NCBI GenBank assembly: GCA_022361315.1
Contig: JAKSBB010000705.1
Location: 1-10,131, forward strand
DNA length: 10,131 nucleotides
Reading direction: 5' to 3'
Source: Desulfobacterales bacterium
GTDB lineage: Bacteria > Desulfobacterota > Desulfobacteria > Desulfobacterales > Desulfobacteraceae
Shown here: positions 1 to 7,426 of the stretch, piece after piece
How the letters are laid out: each line of letters opens with the position of its first letter
Position numbering within the stretch: the first letter of the stretch is position 1
Notes under the pieces: model-generated
The model's database searches: none
The model's input: the letters and a program-made list of their open reading frames with translations, nothing else
What the model was told of the DNA's origin: nothing
Translations under genes and position numbers: made by a program

Positions 1-804
1 CGGCTGGCGGCCCTCACAAAAATCGAAGATGCCCTGCTGCTTCGCTACCGGGAAGGGCTTGGCAGCCTGGAGGATTATGCAGCCGCCCGGACCCGAACCG
101 AGGTGGCCAGGGCCAATGTCAGTGCCCGCACCGAATCTCACCACAGGGCGCTGCGCACCCTGGAAGTCCTGGTGGGCAGATATCCCAGGGCCGGGCAACG
201 GATCTCCGATACCCTGCCGGAAATCAAAACCTCTCCGATGGTACCGCCGGAAGCCGCCCTGAAAAACCGTCCGGATATCCGTGCAGCCCTGGCCAAAGTT
301 GATGCCGGCCGCCTGACGGCCCTGGCCGCAGAAAAGAGCCGGCTGCCGGCCCTGCGGCTGGTGACGGAAATCTCCAAATCCAGCACCTCCTTCTCCAACC
401 TGGATACGGCCAGCCGCATCTGGAGCCTGGCCGCCGGCCTCACCCAGCCCGTATTCCAGGGAGGCCGCCTGAAGGATGAAGCCATGGCCCGGGAGGCGGA
501 AGCCGAAGCCGCAGTCTATTCACTGGCCCAGACCGTGCTGTCCGCCATGAAAGAGGTGGAAGACACCCTTGAAAATGAAACCGCCCTGGCCCGGCAGGAA
601 TCAGCTCTGACCACCGCCACCCGGGAGGCGGCCAAAACCACTGCCTACTTCCGTACCCGCTACAGAAACGGGCTGGACAACATCCAGACCCTCCTCATCG
701 CCCAGGAACAGGAAATGAATATCAAAACCAGCCTCACAGACATCAGGGCCGCCCGGATGACCAACCGGATCGATATGGCCCTGGCGCTCGGACTTGGTGT
801 TTAA
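1..804 (+). CDS. TolC/NodT-family outer membrane efflux protein (5' truncated)
   Basis: Outer-membrane channel component of a tripartite efflux system, taking substrate from the periplasmic adaptor across the outer membrane. The frame is open from the first base of the window, so the gene begins upstream; an internal ATG at 103 is not the start. The visible 267 residues are about the C-terminal half to two thirds of a typical 450-500 residue family member. Visible OEP-type features are a long helical stretch (starting near LLRYREGLGSLEDY), a LKNRPDIRAA segment typical of the link into the second repeat, the SLAAGLTQPVFQGGRL strand/turn, then a second long helix pair ending in an ALALGLGV tail. 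The adaptor gene follows after 18 bases and the pump after that, so this is the first visible gene of the operon. Family assignment is firm; substrate is unknown. Confidence 0.92.
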   Translation, partial: RLAALTKIEDALLLRYREGLGSLEDYAAARTRTEVARANVSARTESHHRALRTLEVLVGRYPRAGQRISDTLPEIKTSPMVPPEAALKNRPDIRAALAKVDAGRLTALAAEKSRLPALRLVTEISKSSTSFSNLDTASRIWSLAAGLTQPVFQGGRLKDEAMAREAEAEAAVYSLAQTVLSAMKEVEDTLENETALARQESALTTATREAAKTTAYFRTRYRNGLDNIQTLLIAQEQEMNIKTSLTDIRAARMTNRIDMALALGLGV

Positions 805-822
805 CGCTGAAAGAGAATACCG

Positions 823-2061
823 ATGAATCCTTTTAAATATGTACACCGAAAATTTTCCACCATCCTCAAGACCCTGGTATTTCTCACCATGGTCCTTGGC
901 TGTTCAGCCATTGCCTCCCACTACTTCCTCTCTGACGAGCCAGCCGGGTCCGGCGCACCACCTGCCGGCCCCGGCCTCCCCACCCCAAAGGCCAAAACGG
1001 AGGTAAGAGGTGTACCCATATCGGTTGTTGCGGCAAGTCCTGCAGCCTACCCGGCAAAGGTAACGGTTTACGGTCAGGCACAGGCCCTCTGGCAGACCAC
1101 TATAAAATCCCAGGTCAACGGCCGGGTGGACTGGATCTCCCCGGCATTCAGAAAAGGACGCCTTATCCAACAGGGCGGTGCACTGGTCCGGATCAATGAC
1201 AGCCAGTACCGCGCCAACCTGGCCCAGGCCGATCAGGCCGTCTCTTCCACCGGCCTTGACCTGCTGAGAGAGGAACAGGAAGCCCGGCAGGCAAGAATCA
1301 ACTGGAAGGCCTCCGGACTTTCCGGGCAACCCGGCTCCCCGCTGGTGCTGCGCGGCCCCCAGATAGAACTGGCAAAAAAATCCGTGGCAACGGCCAGGGC
1401 CAACCGGGAAGCAGCCTCACTTGATTTGAGCTATTGCCGTATTTTCGCCCCCTTCGACGGTGTGGTAACGGATCGCCTGGTATCCCCGGGGGATACGGTG
1501 TCCACCGGCGACCCTATCGCCGTTATTGCCGGAACAGACACTATGGAAGTCTCCCTGAGTCTGGACCCGACACAGCTTAACCTGCTGGGACGGTCACTGA
1601 CAGAGACCCGGGTGTTCCTCCGGGATGAAGCGGCCGGTGTGGCCTATGCCGCCGGCAACCTCCGGGACAGCCGTACCATCGACCCGGAAACCCGGCTGAG
1701 AAAAATCTTCTGCTCGGTGGACAATCCCCTGTCCCTTGATCCGCCGCTTCTGCCCGGTACCTTTCTCACCGTTGACATCAGCGGCAAGCCGAAACCAAAC
1801 CTGCTCCGTCTCCCGGTATCCGCGCTGACCCGCCAGGGCCGGGTATGGACGGTCACCCCGGAAAATACACTGGCCGCCTTTTCCGCATCAGCGCTTTTCT
1901 ACGAAGGCGACCATGTCTTTGTGGAAGCTCCGGCAGACCGAAGCTTTCCCCTGAATATCGCCGTTGCCCCCAACGCCGCCTTTGTCACCGGAATGAAAGT
2001 CCGGCCGTCATCTGACACCCGAGCGTTGACCGCGTCAACAACACCGGCACAGGGAGAATAA
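823..2061 (+). CDS. RND efflux periplasmic adaptor (membrane fusion protein)
   Basis: HlyD/AcrA-type adaptor of 412 residues that would link the inner-membrane pump to the outer-membrane channel. A basic N-terminus precedes a hydrophobic segment at about residues 13-33. Cys27 in VLGC resembles a relaxed lipobox, so it may be lipid-anchored; an uncleaved anchor is the alternative. A Pro/Gly-rich linker (about 40-60) follows. The two lipoyl half-motifs are clear: the first around SQVNGRVDWISPAFRKG (about 91-110), the second starting RIFAPFDGVV (206 onward) and ending near residue 237. Between them lies an Ala/Gln/Glu-rich helical hairpin. A beta-barrel and membrane-proximal domain fill the rest. 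The ATG at 823 has a short purine-rich stretch (AAAGAGAA) upstream. The stop lies 3 bases before the pump gene, which implies translational coupling. Substrate cannot be read from the sequence. Confidence 0.93.
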   Translation: MNPFKYVHRKFSTILKTLVFLTMVLGCSAIASHYFLSDEPAGSGAPPAGPGLPTPKAKTEVRGVPISVVAASPAAYPAKVTVYGQAQALWQTTIKSQVNGRVDWISPAFRKGRLIQQGGALVRINDSQYRANLAQADQAVSSTGLDLLREEQEARQARINWKASGLSGQPGSPLVLRGPQIELAKKSVATARANREAASLDLSYCRIFAPFDGVVTDRLVSPGDTVSTGDPIAVIAGTDTMEVSLSLDPTQLNLLGRSLTETRVFLRDEAAGVAYAAGNLRDSRTIDPETRLRKIFCSVDNPLSLDPPLLPGTFLTVDISGKPKPNLLRLPVSALTRQGRVWTVTPENTLAAFSASALFYEGDHVFVEAPADRSFPLNIAVAPNAAFVTGMKVRPSSDTRALTASTTPAQGE

Positions 2062-2064
2062 CCC

Positions 2065-5000
2065 ATGCATAAACTCTCCGAATGGTTCATCAAAAATCCG
2101 GTGGCAGCCAATCTGGCCATGGGGCTGATCCTGGTGGCAGGGCTTTTTACCATGACCTCCATGCGCATCGAAGGTTTTCCGCCCCTGCCCCCCTCTTCCG
2201 TCACCATAGACACCGCCTACCCCGGCGCCACAGCCGAGCAGGTGGACCGGGGGATCTCCCGGCGTATTGAAATGGCTCTGGAAGGCATGCCGGGCATCAA
2301 ACGAATGACTGCAGCATCCTATGAAGGATACGCCACCGTTACCGTTCAAAAAGTAACCGGTATGGATATGGACCGGTTCCAGAACGAGATCAAAACCCGG
2401 ATCGACGGGATCACCACCCTGCCCGGACGTGCCGAACGGCCGTCCATCACCCGGGATGAACTGACCATCGAAGCCCTGCTGGTCCAGGTATACGGGAAGA
2501 CAGACACCCACGCCCTTCAGGAGACGTCCCTGCGGGTAAAGGAAGCCCTGCTGGCCGATCCGACAATCGCCAAGATCGGCACCTTCGGCCTTCTGCCCCG
2601 GGAGATCATTATTAGTGTTGACGAAGAAAAGCTGGGCGCCCTCGGCCTGAGCCTCTCCGATCTTTCCGAAGCCATAGGGATGAATTCCCTGGATTATAAG
2701 ACCGGTATTCTCAAAAGCCGGGACGGCATCATATCCATAAAGGCGGACCGCAAAGCACTGGAAACCGCCGAGTTCAACGATATTCCCATCAAGGCCCGGG
2801 CCGACGGCAGTATGATCCGGCTCAGGGATGTGGCAGAGCTGTCCGACGGGTTCGGGGAATATGACTTCTTTGCCCGCTACCAGGGAAAACCCTCTGTAGG
2901 GATGATGATATTCACCAGCAAAAAGGGCCATCTACTGGAAGTCAGCGAGGCGGCCCACCAGGTCATAGACCGTATCCGGCCGGATCTGCCGGCGGGCCTC
3001 CGGGTGGACATTTGGGGGGAATCCAGCATATACATGACCGCCCGCCTGAACCTGCTGGTGAATAACGCCTTCCAGGGGCTTGCCATCGTATTCGTACTGC
3101 TGGCCCTGTTCCTCAATCTGCGCCTGGCCTTCTGGGTGGCCATGGGCATCCCCATCTCGGTCTGCGGTGCCCTGACACTGATGGGACCCCGATTTCTGGA
3201 TCACTCCCTCAACGATATCACCACCTTCGGCTTAATCATTGTGCTGGGTATCCTGGTGGATGATGCGGTTGTGGTGGGGGAAAGCGTATTCGAGGAGCGG
3301 CAGAAAACACCTGATCCCGTGGCCGGCACCCTGGCCGGGGTGGGACGGGTGTCCACGGCCACTATATTCGGCTGCGCCACCACCATGACGGCTTTCTATC
3401 CCCTGCTGCTCATCGACAACGACCTGGCCCGGATCTTTGCCGGCTTTTCCGTGGTGGTTATCACCTCGCTTGCCGTATCCCTTCTGGAGAGCAAACTGAT
3501 CCTGCCTGCCCACCTTACCGGTGTATCGCTGACCGCAGACGATAGCCGAAAAGCCAATCTGCCGGCCCGAATCTGGGGAAGAATCCAAGGGACGGCCCGT
3601 AACGGCCTTGATTTTGCCAACCGCAAGATCTACACACCTGTCCTGCGAACCGCCCTGGCTCACAGATACGCCAGTTTGGTGGCGCTGGCCGCCCTGGGAA
3701 TCACCGCCATGGGCATGATTTACACCAATGAGATCCGCACCGTCTTTTTCCCTGAGGTTCCCGGACAGTTCATCACCGTAAACATGGAAATGATCAAGGG
3801 CAGCCCCATGCACCTGACCCGGAAAAACCTGGATATCATCGAAGATGCCGCTCTGGCGGTTAACCGGGAAGCAGGAGCGTCCGCCGGCACCGATGTCCTG
3901 CCCCCCATTGCAAAAATCATGTCCGCCCTGGAAGATGCCTCAACCGTGGAGATCTGGGCAGAACTCCAGCCCGAAGCGGTTCGGCAAATGGACACCATGG
4001 AGACCCTGAAACGCTGGCGGGAAAAGACCGGAGAACTGGAGGGGGTAAGAAAACTAACCTTCAGCGGCACATTTGACACCGCAGGCGGTTTTGAACTGAA
4101 CGTCTCTGTCCGGGATCAGTCCCTGCTCCCCGGCGCGGTAAACGAACTGATGGAATCCCTAGCCGATATTGACGGTGTAAAGGACATCCACTCCGACCTG
4201 GATACGGGCATGCCCCAGATCCGCCTGATTCTCAAACCCTATGCCCGCCACCTGGGGCTGACCATTTCGGATCTGGCCGGCCAGATCGGCGATGCCTTCG
4301 GCGGTCTTGAAGTCCAGCGGTTTCTGCGGCGGGGCAGTGAGGTGAAAGTCTTCGTCAAGTACAAACAGGAGGTCCGCCGTTACATGGGTGACCTCATGAA
4401 CGCCAGAATCCGGACCCCCCAGGGCCAGCGGGTTCCCCTGCCGGCCGTGGCCGAAATCAGGACGGAAACCGCGCCGGGGGCCGTACACCGGAAAAACCGC
4501 CGGCGGACCGCAACGATCGGGGCGGCCATAGACAAAAATCTCACCAGCCCCACAGAAGTGATGGTCACCCTCGAACGCACCATACTGCCGGAACTTACCG
4601 CCCGTTACCCGGAACTCTCCGTCACCGAAGGCGGGGAACTGGAAGAAATCGCCGGGATTAAGTCCGGGATGATAAAAGCCCTGATTTTTATCTGCCTGGC
4701 CATCTACGCCCTGCTGGCCATCCCCTTGAAATCCTACTGGCAGCCCTTCGTCATCATGTCCGTGATCCCCTTCGGGTTTGTGGGAGCGGCCTTCGGTCAC
4801 CGTATTATGGACTACCCCCTAAGCATCCTCTCATTCTTCGGAATGCTGGGTGTGGCCGGTGTGGTGGTGAACGACAGTCTGGTGATGATCACCCGGTTCA
4901 ACGATTTGAGGACAGAGGGAATGCCCGTCACCCAGGCCCTTATCGCAGCCGGCACCTCCCGGTTCCGTGCGGTGTTTCTGACCACCGCCACCACGGTGAG

Positions 5001-5217
5001 CGGTCTTCTGCCCCTGATGTCCGAAACCAGCGAAAATGCACAGTACCTTATCCCGGCGGCCATTTCCCTGGCCTTCGGCGAATTGATCGCCACACCGGTT
5101 ACCCTGATCATGATTCCCTTGATCCTCTATATCGCAGATGACGTTAAATCTTTCAATTTTGGATTGTCAAAGCCCGCACCATCCTCTATACTTAAGTATA
5201 CGCTTCACAAAGAATGA
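2065..5217 (+). CDS. RND efflux pump permease, HAE1-like
   Basis: Proton-driven inner-membrane pump of 1050 residues, full length for AcrB/MexB-like RND transporters. TM1 lies at about 11-30. After the first porter loop come TM2 (335-352), TM3 (355-374) and TM4 (385-405). TM7 is near 536-553, and TM8-12 occupy about 870-1030 after the second porter loop. TM4 has the proton-relay pair Asp399-Asp400 in GILVDDAVVVGE. In TM10 the position aligned with AcrB Lys940 is Asn936, in GVVVNDSLVMI. That pattern is common, from memory, in a large RND subgroup outside the classic AcrB set. AGGGAGAA just before the ATG at 2065 is a good ribosome site. This is the last gene of the operon. Multidrug, lipid or other amphiphile export are all possible. 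Confidence 0.95.
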   Translation: MHKLSEWFIKNPVAANLAMGLILVAGLFTMTSMRIEGFPPLPPSSVTIDTAYPGATAEQVDRGISRRIEMALEGMPGIKRMTAASYEGYATVTVQKVTGMDMDRFQNEIKTRIDGITTLPGRAERPSITRDELTIEALLVQVYGKTDTHALQETSLRVKEALLADPTIAKIGTFGLLPREIIISVDEEKLGALGLSLSDLSEAIGMNSLDYKTGILKSRDGIISIKADRKALETAEFNDIPIKARADGSMIRLRDVAELSDGFGEYDFFARYQGKPSVGMMIFTSKKGHLLEVSEAAHQVIDRIRPDLPAGLRVDIWGESSIYMTARLNLLVNNAFQGLAIVFVLLALFLNLRLAFWVAMGIPISVCGALTLMGPRFLDHSLNDITTFGLIIVLGILVDDAVVVGESVFEERQKTPDPVAGTLAGVGRVSTATIFGCATTMTAFYPLLLIDNDLARIFAGFSVVVITSLAVSLLESKLILPAHLTGVSLTADDSRKANLPARIWGRIQGTARNGLDFANRKIYTPVLRTALAHRYASLVALAALGITAMGMIYTNEIRTVFFPEVPGQFITVNMEMIKGSPMHLTRKNLDIIEDAALAVNREAGASAGTDVLPPIAKIMSALEDASTVEIWAELQPEAVRQMDTMETLKRWREKTGELEGVRKLTFSGTFDTAGGFELNVSVRDQSLLPGAVNELMESLADIDGVKDIHSDLDTGMPQIRLILKPYARHLGLTISDLAGQIGDAFGGLEVQRFLRRGSEVKVFVKYKQEVRRYMGDLMNARIRTPQGQRVPLPAVAEIRTETAPGAVHRKNRRRTATIGAAIDKNLTSPTEVMVTLERTILPELTARYPELSVTEGGELEEIAGIKSGMIKALIFICLAIYALLAIPLKSYWQPFVIMSVIPFGFVGAAFGHRIMDYPLSILSFFGMLGVAGVVVNDSLVMITRFNDLRTEGMPVTQALIAAGTSRFRAVFLTTATTVSGLLPLMSETSENAQYLIPAAISLAFGELIATPVTLIMIPLILYIADDVKSFNFGLSKPAPSSILKYTLHKE

Positions 5218-5241
5218 GTAATACCCATACGAAAAGCTTAC

Positions 5242-5262
5242 GGGAAATCAATTTGGTTTCCC
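5242..5262 (+). terminator. Hairpin after the efflux operon, possible terminator
   Basis: GGGAAATC (5242-5249) can pair with GGTTTCCC (5255-5262), including one G-U pair, around the loop AATTT. It starts 25 bases after the pump stop codon. No U-rich tail follows, so it is at most a weak or Rho-assisted end, or a 3' RNA-stabilising stem. Confidence 0.35.
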
Positions 5263-5364
5263 CGCACCGGCGAAATCGCAATGGGACGACCAGGTATTGG
5301 GAAGGGCTGTTTTTTTGCCAGTGGCAGAAAAGATGTCTTTCAATTTCATACATTATTGTAAATT

Positions 5365-5410
5365 TTGCCGGCCGGTACCTGCCGGAATTCTGACGGAGAC
5401 CGGCTGGCAA
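5365..5410. repeat. Inverted repeat with 12-base arms, candidate activator site
   Basis: TTGCCGGCCGGT (5365-5376) and ACCGGCTGGCAA (5399-5410) are reverse complements except at one position, which would be a G-U pair in RNA. The spacer is 22 bases. The centre lies about 140 bases before the start site predicted from the sigma-54 promoter at 5503-5518, within the usual distance for an enhancer-binding protein. As RNA it could instead be a stem ending the upstream operon; a T-rich stretch begins only about 17 bases later. I favour the DNA-site reading, as an inference from position. Confidence 0.5.
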
Positions 5411-5502
5411 TCAGACACACGAAAAACTTTTATTTTTTATTCGCCCCGAAAATAAGGGCGATACAGGTGAGGGAAGGTTCATAACCAAGGCGTCAAGAAT
5501 CA

Positions 5503-5518
5503 TGGCACATGGATTGCA
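5503..5518 (+). promoter_or_regulatory. Sigma-54 (RpoN) promoter of the small gene
   Basis: TGGCAC at 5503-5508 (-24 element) and TTGCA at 5514-5518 (-12 element) are separated by ATGGA. The invariant GG (5504-5505) and GC (5516-5517) have the canonical 10 bases between them. The known consensus is TGGCAC-N5-TTGCW, so both elements match fully. The predicted start is about 12 bases after the GC, near 5529, giving a leader of roughly 54 bases to the ATG at 5583. Activation would need ATP-dependent enhancer-binding protein, not seen in this window. Confidence 0.82.
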
Positions 5519-5582
5519 TTTTAATTCCGTAAGTTAAACCGCCCACCCGGCCGCCCGGGACGAACACATGAGGAAGACAGCT

Positions 5583-5783
5583 ATGAATACCAATGAGAGA
5601 CCCTTTGAAGTAAAAAAAACCTTTGGCCTGAGTGTACTGCTGAAATTAACCCGGAAAAGTATCGACGGTGTTGAAATATCTGAGACAGACGGCAAATACG
5701 TATCAAATCTGAACCGGGATGAGATGAACCGTGCCGTTACAACGACCATGGAAGCCCATAACATTAATCTGAAAGTCGGGTAG
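5583..5783 (+). CDS. Small unrecognised protein behind a sigma-54 promoter
   Basis: A 66-residue soluble, charged protein that I do not recognise. It has no signal peptide, membrane segment or cysteine. The N-terminal half (FEVKKTFGLSVLLKLTRKS) looks like an amphipathic helix or strand, followed by IDGVEISETDGKY, which could be a beta hairpin, and a short C-terminal helix (NRDEMNRAVTTTMEAHN). AGGA at 5571-5574, 8 bases upstream, supports the ATG at 5583. An in-frame ATG at 5568 would add five residues and has only a GGGA 7 bases before it. Codon use resembles that of the neighbours. The evidence that it is real is the coherent frame, the ribosome site and the strong promoter. It converges on the chemoreceptor gene, which has the same promoter class, so a part in motility or signalling is plausible but unproven. 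Confidence 0.68.
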   Translation: MNTNERPFEVKKTFGLSVLLKLTRKSIDGVEISETDGKYVSNLNRDEMNRAVTTTMEAHNINLKVG

Positions 5784-5802
5784 CTCCATGCTATTGAATG
5801 CA

Positions 5803-5820
5803 GGCAGGGTTTTCCCTGCC
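5803..5820. terminator. Perfect 7-bp hairpin between convergent genes
   Basis: GGCAGGG (5803-5809), loop TTTT, CCCTGCC (5814-5820), starting 20 bases after the small gene's stop. It is followed by CGTCTATT rather than a run of T, so as an intrinsic terminator it is imperfect. It is placed correctly to end the + strand transcript and, with the next hairpin, to block read-through from either side. Confidence 0.5.
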
Positions 5821-5838
5821 CGTCTATTCACCGCGGCC

Positions 5839-5860
5839 TCCGGGGCGATAGGGCCCCGGA
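5839..5860. terminator. GC-rich 8-bp hairpin, probable end of the chemoreceptor transcript
   Basis: TCCGGGGC (5839-5846), loop GATAGG, GCCCCGGA (5853-5860), a perfect strong stem. It lies 28 bases beyond the chemoreceptor stop on the minus strand. There is no U tract on either strand, so it may work with Rho or mainly as a stabilising 3' stem. Confidence 0.45.
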
Positions 5861-5887
5861 ACGATCGTGCTGCGTCACTTTTCCCTT

Positions 5888-7318
5888 CTAAATATCCAAC
5901 ATATTCCTGAAATTAACATCAATCCCCAGAACTCCCTGTATTCCGCCGCCGGCGCCTCTAAGGGGCAGGGACACCGTAAAACAGAACTCTTTGGTGGCAG
6001 ATGATCTGTAGACCTTTGACACGAAAGGTTCCGTATTCTTCAGCGCCTTTGTAAACCACGCCTTGCCGGACCAGTCGCTGCCCAGCCCTCTGGTGAGCCC
6101 CTCTTCTTCTGCCAATGCCTTTGCATAAATATTGGCGGTAACCTGTTTGCCGCCCGCATCCGTTATATAGGCCAGTTCAATAAAGCGGAACCGTTCCATA
6201 TATGCCAACAATGTTCTCTCCCGTGCCTCACGGGTACCGTCAACAAGGTCGGCATCCCCGGCCATTTCCATGGCGGCCTCCCTGGCCCTGCCGTGGCCGG
6301 ACAGATGGAACACACCGGCATCCATCACCATGCCGTCGCATGCAGAGTTCACCCGTTCCGCAATGGTGAGGATGGTATCCACCTCATGGGTCTGCTTTTC
6401 GGCGGAGTCTTCGATATCCCCGATATTCACAGCCACCCATTTCACATCCTCGGCCTGCTGTTCGGTGGCCGTACTGATCCTGTCCAGCCCTTCAGAAAAC
6501 ACTGAAAACTGGGAACGAACATGCCCCAGGGCGGCATTGGCATCCAGGATCTGCCGTTCACAGGCAGAGACGTTTTTCTCGACGGTTTCCACGGCAGCCA
6601 CGGTTTGGGAAATCTTCTCCCCCAGCAATTCCAGGCGCTCCCTGATGTCATTCGTGGCAGCCTTGGACTGTTTGGCCAGGTGCCCCACCTCCTCGGCAAT
6701 CACTTTGAAGCCTTTGCCGTCGCTCTGTCCCCGGGCCGCCTCAATCCGTGCGTTTAAAGACAGGATGTTCGTCTCGTCGGATATGGCATTGATGGTATCG
6801 GAAATGGAGCCGATGGAAGCTGAATTTTCCCGGAGGACGCCTATGGTGTCCACAAGGATGCTCACCTGGGTTTTAATTTCCTTGAATCCCGCCATGCTCT
6901 GATCCCCCTGATCAAATGCGGTTTCCACATCCCCTTTTATTTCTGAGAAGTCCCGGTTCAGATCTGCCGTACTGGTTGAAATATCTTCAATCCCCCGGGT
7001 GATCCTGTCTCCGGCCGCTGCAATATCCGACACCTTGGTTGCCTGCTCACCAGCCAGGTGCTGAAATGCCTTTGAAAAGCGCTTCAGCTCTGGGGCCAGT
7101 GCCGCCAATGCCACCACATTTCTCAAGATAGCAGTGACGGTGCGGTTGAGTTTTTCGAACAGGGTGTTGAACACCCCGAGGGCCCGGGACTCGGGATGCC
7201 CGTCTTCCACCGGATGCGCCAGGGTCAAATCCCAGGTGTGATCAATCATTCTCCCGATCTCAGCTACCGGATCCGTATCTGAAGCGGTAAACCGGTTTTT
7301 CATAAATCCGAATATCAT
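5888..7318 (-). CDS. Soluble methyl-accepting chemotaxis protein with C-terminal Cache/PAS-like sensor
   Basis: Chemoreceptor of 476 residues expected to signal to CheA/CheW. No membrane segment is visible, so it should be cytoplasmic. Residues about 1-90 are an N-terminal helical region. Helices of the signalling hairpin run from about 90 to 330, with the conserved tip ISDETNILSLNARIEAARGQ starting near 179, followed by GKGFKVIAEEVGHLA. After a linker, the last ~110 residues look like a small sensor domain: YITDAGGKQV, an AWF motif (Trp421-Phe422), YRSSATKEFCFTVSLPL and a final GVLGIDVNF. These resemble the last strands of Cache/PAS-like folds, which normally sit outside the cell and ahead of the signalling part. 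The ATG at 7318 is chosen because AGGAGG ends 5 bases before it; a TTG directly upstream is too close. A sigma-54 promoter precedes the gene. The ligand is unknown. Confidence 0.9.
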   Translation of the reverse strand: MIFGFMKNRFTASDTDPVAEIGRMIDHTWDLTLAHPVEDGHPESRALGVFNTLFEKLNRTVTAILRNVVALAALAPELKRFSKAFQHLAGEQATKVSDIAAAGDRITRGIEDISTSTADLNRDFSEIKGDVETAFDQGDQSMAGFKEIKTQVSILVDTIGVLRENSASIGSISDTINAISDETNILSLNARIEAARGQSDGKGFKVIAEEVGHLAKQSKAATNDIRERLELLGEKISQTVAAVETVEKNVSACERQILDANAALGHVRSQFSVFSEGLDRISTATEQQAEDVKWVAVNIGDIEDSAEKQTHEVDTILTIAERVNSACDGMVMDAGVFHLSGHGRAREAAMEMAGDADLVDGTREARERTLLAYMERFRFIELAYITDAGGKQVTANIYAKALAEEEGLTRGLGSDWSGKAWFTKALKNTEPFVSKVYRSSATKEFCFTVSLPLRGAGGGIQGVLGIDVNFRNMLDI

Positions 7319-7323
7319 CAATG

Positions 7324-7331
7324 CCTCCTTT
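7324..7331 (-). promoter_or_regulatory. Strong ribosome binding site of the chemoreceptor gene
   Basis: On the minus strand AAAGGAGG occupies 7331 down to 7324. The ATG at 7318 lies 5 bases beyond, ideal spacing. The TTG at 7321 would have only 2, so this site decides the start. Confidence 0.8.
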
Positions 7332-7368
7332 ATCAGCGTTTAACTATAAATTCCGGCAATGAAACAAG

Positions 7369-7383
7369 GCAATTTGGATGCCA
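7369..7383 (-). promoter_or_regulatory. Sigma-54 (RpoN) promoter of the chemoreceptor gene
   Basis: Read on the minus strand: TGGCAT (7383-7378), CCAAA, TTGC (7372-7369), with a further C. The GG and GC are 10 bases apart, as required. Only the last base of the -24 hexamer departs from TGGCAC. The predicted start is near 7357, leaving a leader of about 39 bases that contains the strong ribosome site. Confidence 0.72.
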
Positions 7384-7426
7384 CACACAGAAACCACTGA
7401 AAACAAAGAAGATACGCAGAAACCCA

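Larger units (their letters stand above)
5218..5582. other. Long non-coding region between the efflux operon and the small sigma-54-driven gene
   Basis: These 365 bases hold no convincing gene. In order they contain a hairpin with AT-rich arms (5242-5262), a T7 run at 5310-5316 without a stem in front of it, a 12-bp-arm inverted repeat (5365-5410), an A/T-rich tract (about 5421-5441), a 6-bp-arm hairpin TCGCCC/GGGCGA (5441-5461) and a near-perfect sigma-54 promoter (5503-5518). I looked for c-di-GMP and cobalamin riboswitch signatures and did not recognise them. The arrangement (inverted repeat, flexible A/T tract, sigma-54 promoter) matches an enhancer-dependent control region. Confidence 0.6.

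Noticed and set aside
2035..2931. A 298-codon open frame on the minus strand opposite the RND pump start
   Set aside because: It is antisense to a certain pump gene, its protein is Gly/His/Gln-rich with no domain pattern, and it has no ribosome site; it is a shadow of GC-rich coding DNA.
5310..5316. T7 run as an intrinsic terminator of the efflux operon
   Set aside because: No stem lies directly before it; the small TGCC/GGCA hairpin comes after the run, which is the wrong order on the + strand, and on the minus strand the run reads as A.
5281..5358. A 25-codon ATG frame in the intergenic region after the pump gene
   Set aside because: No ribosome site, no recognisable protein, and it ends before the inverted repeat; nothing beyond an open frame supports it.
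5218..5582. Possible riboswitch (c-di-GMP or cobalamin) in the long leader region
   Set aside because: No conserved core motif of either class could be recognised, and most of the region lies upstream of the predicted transcription start.
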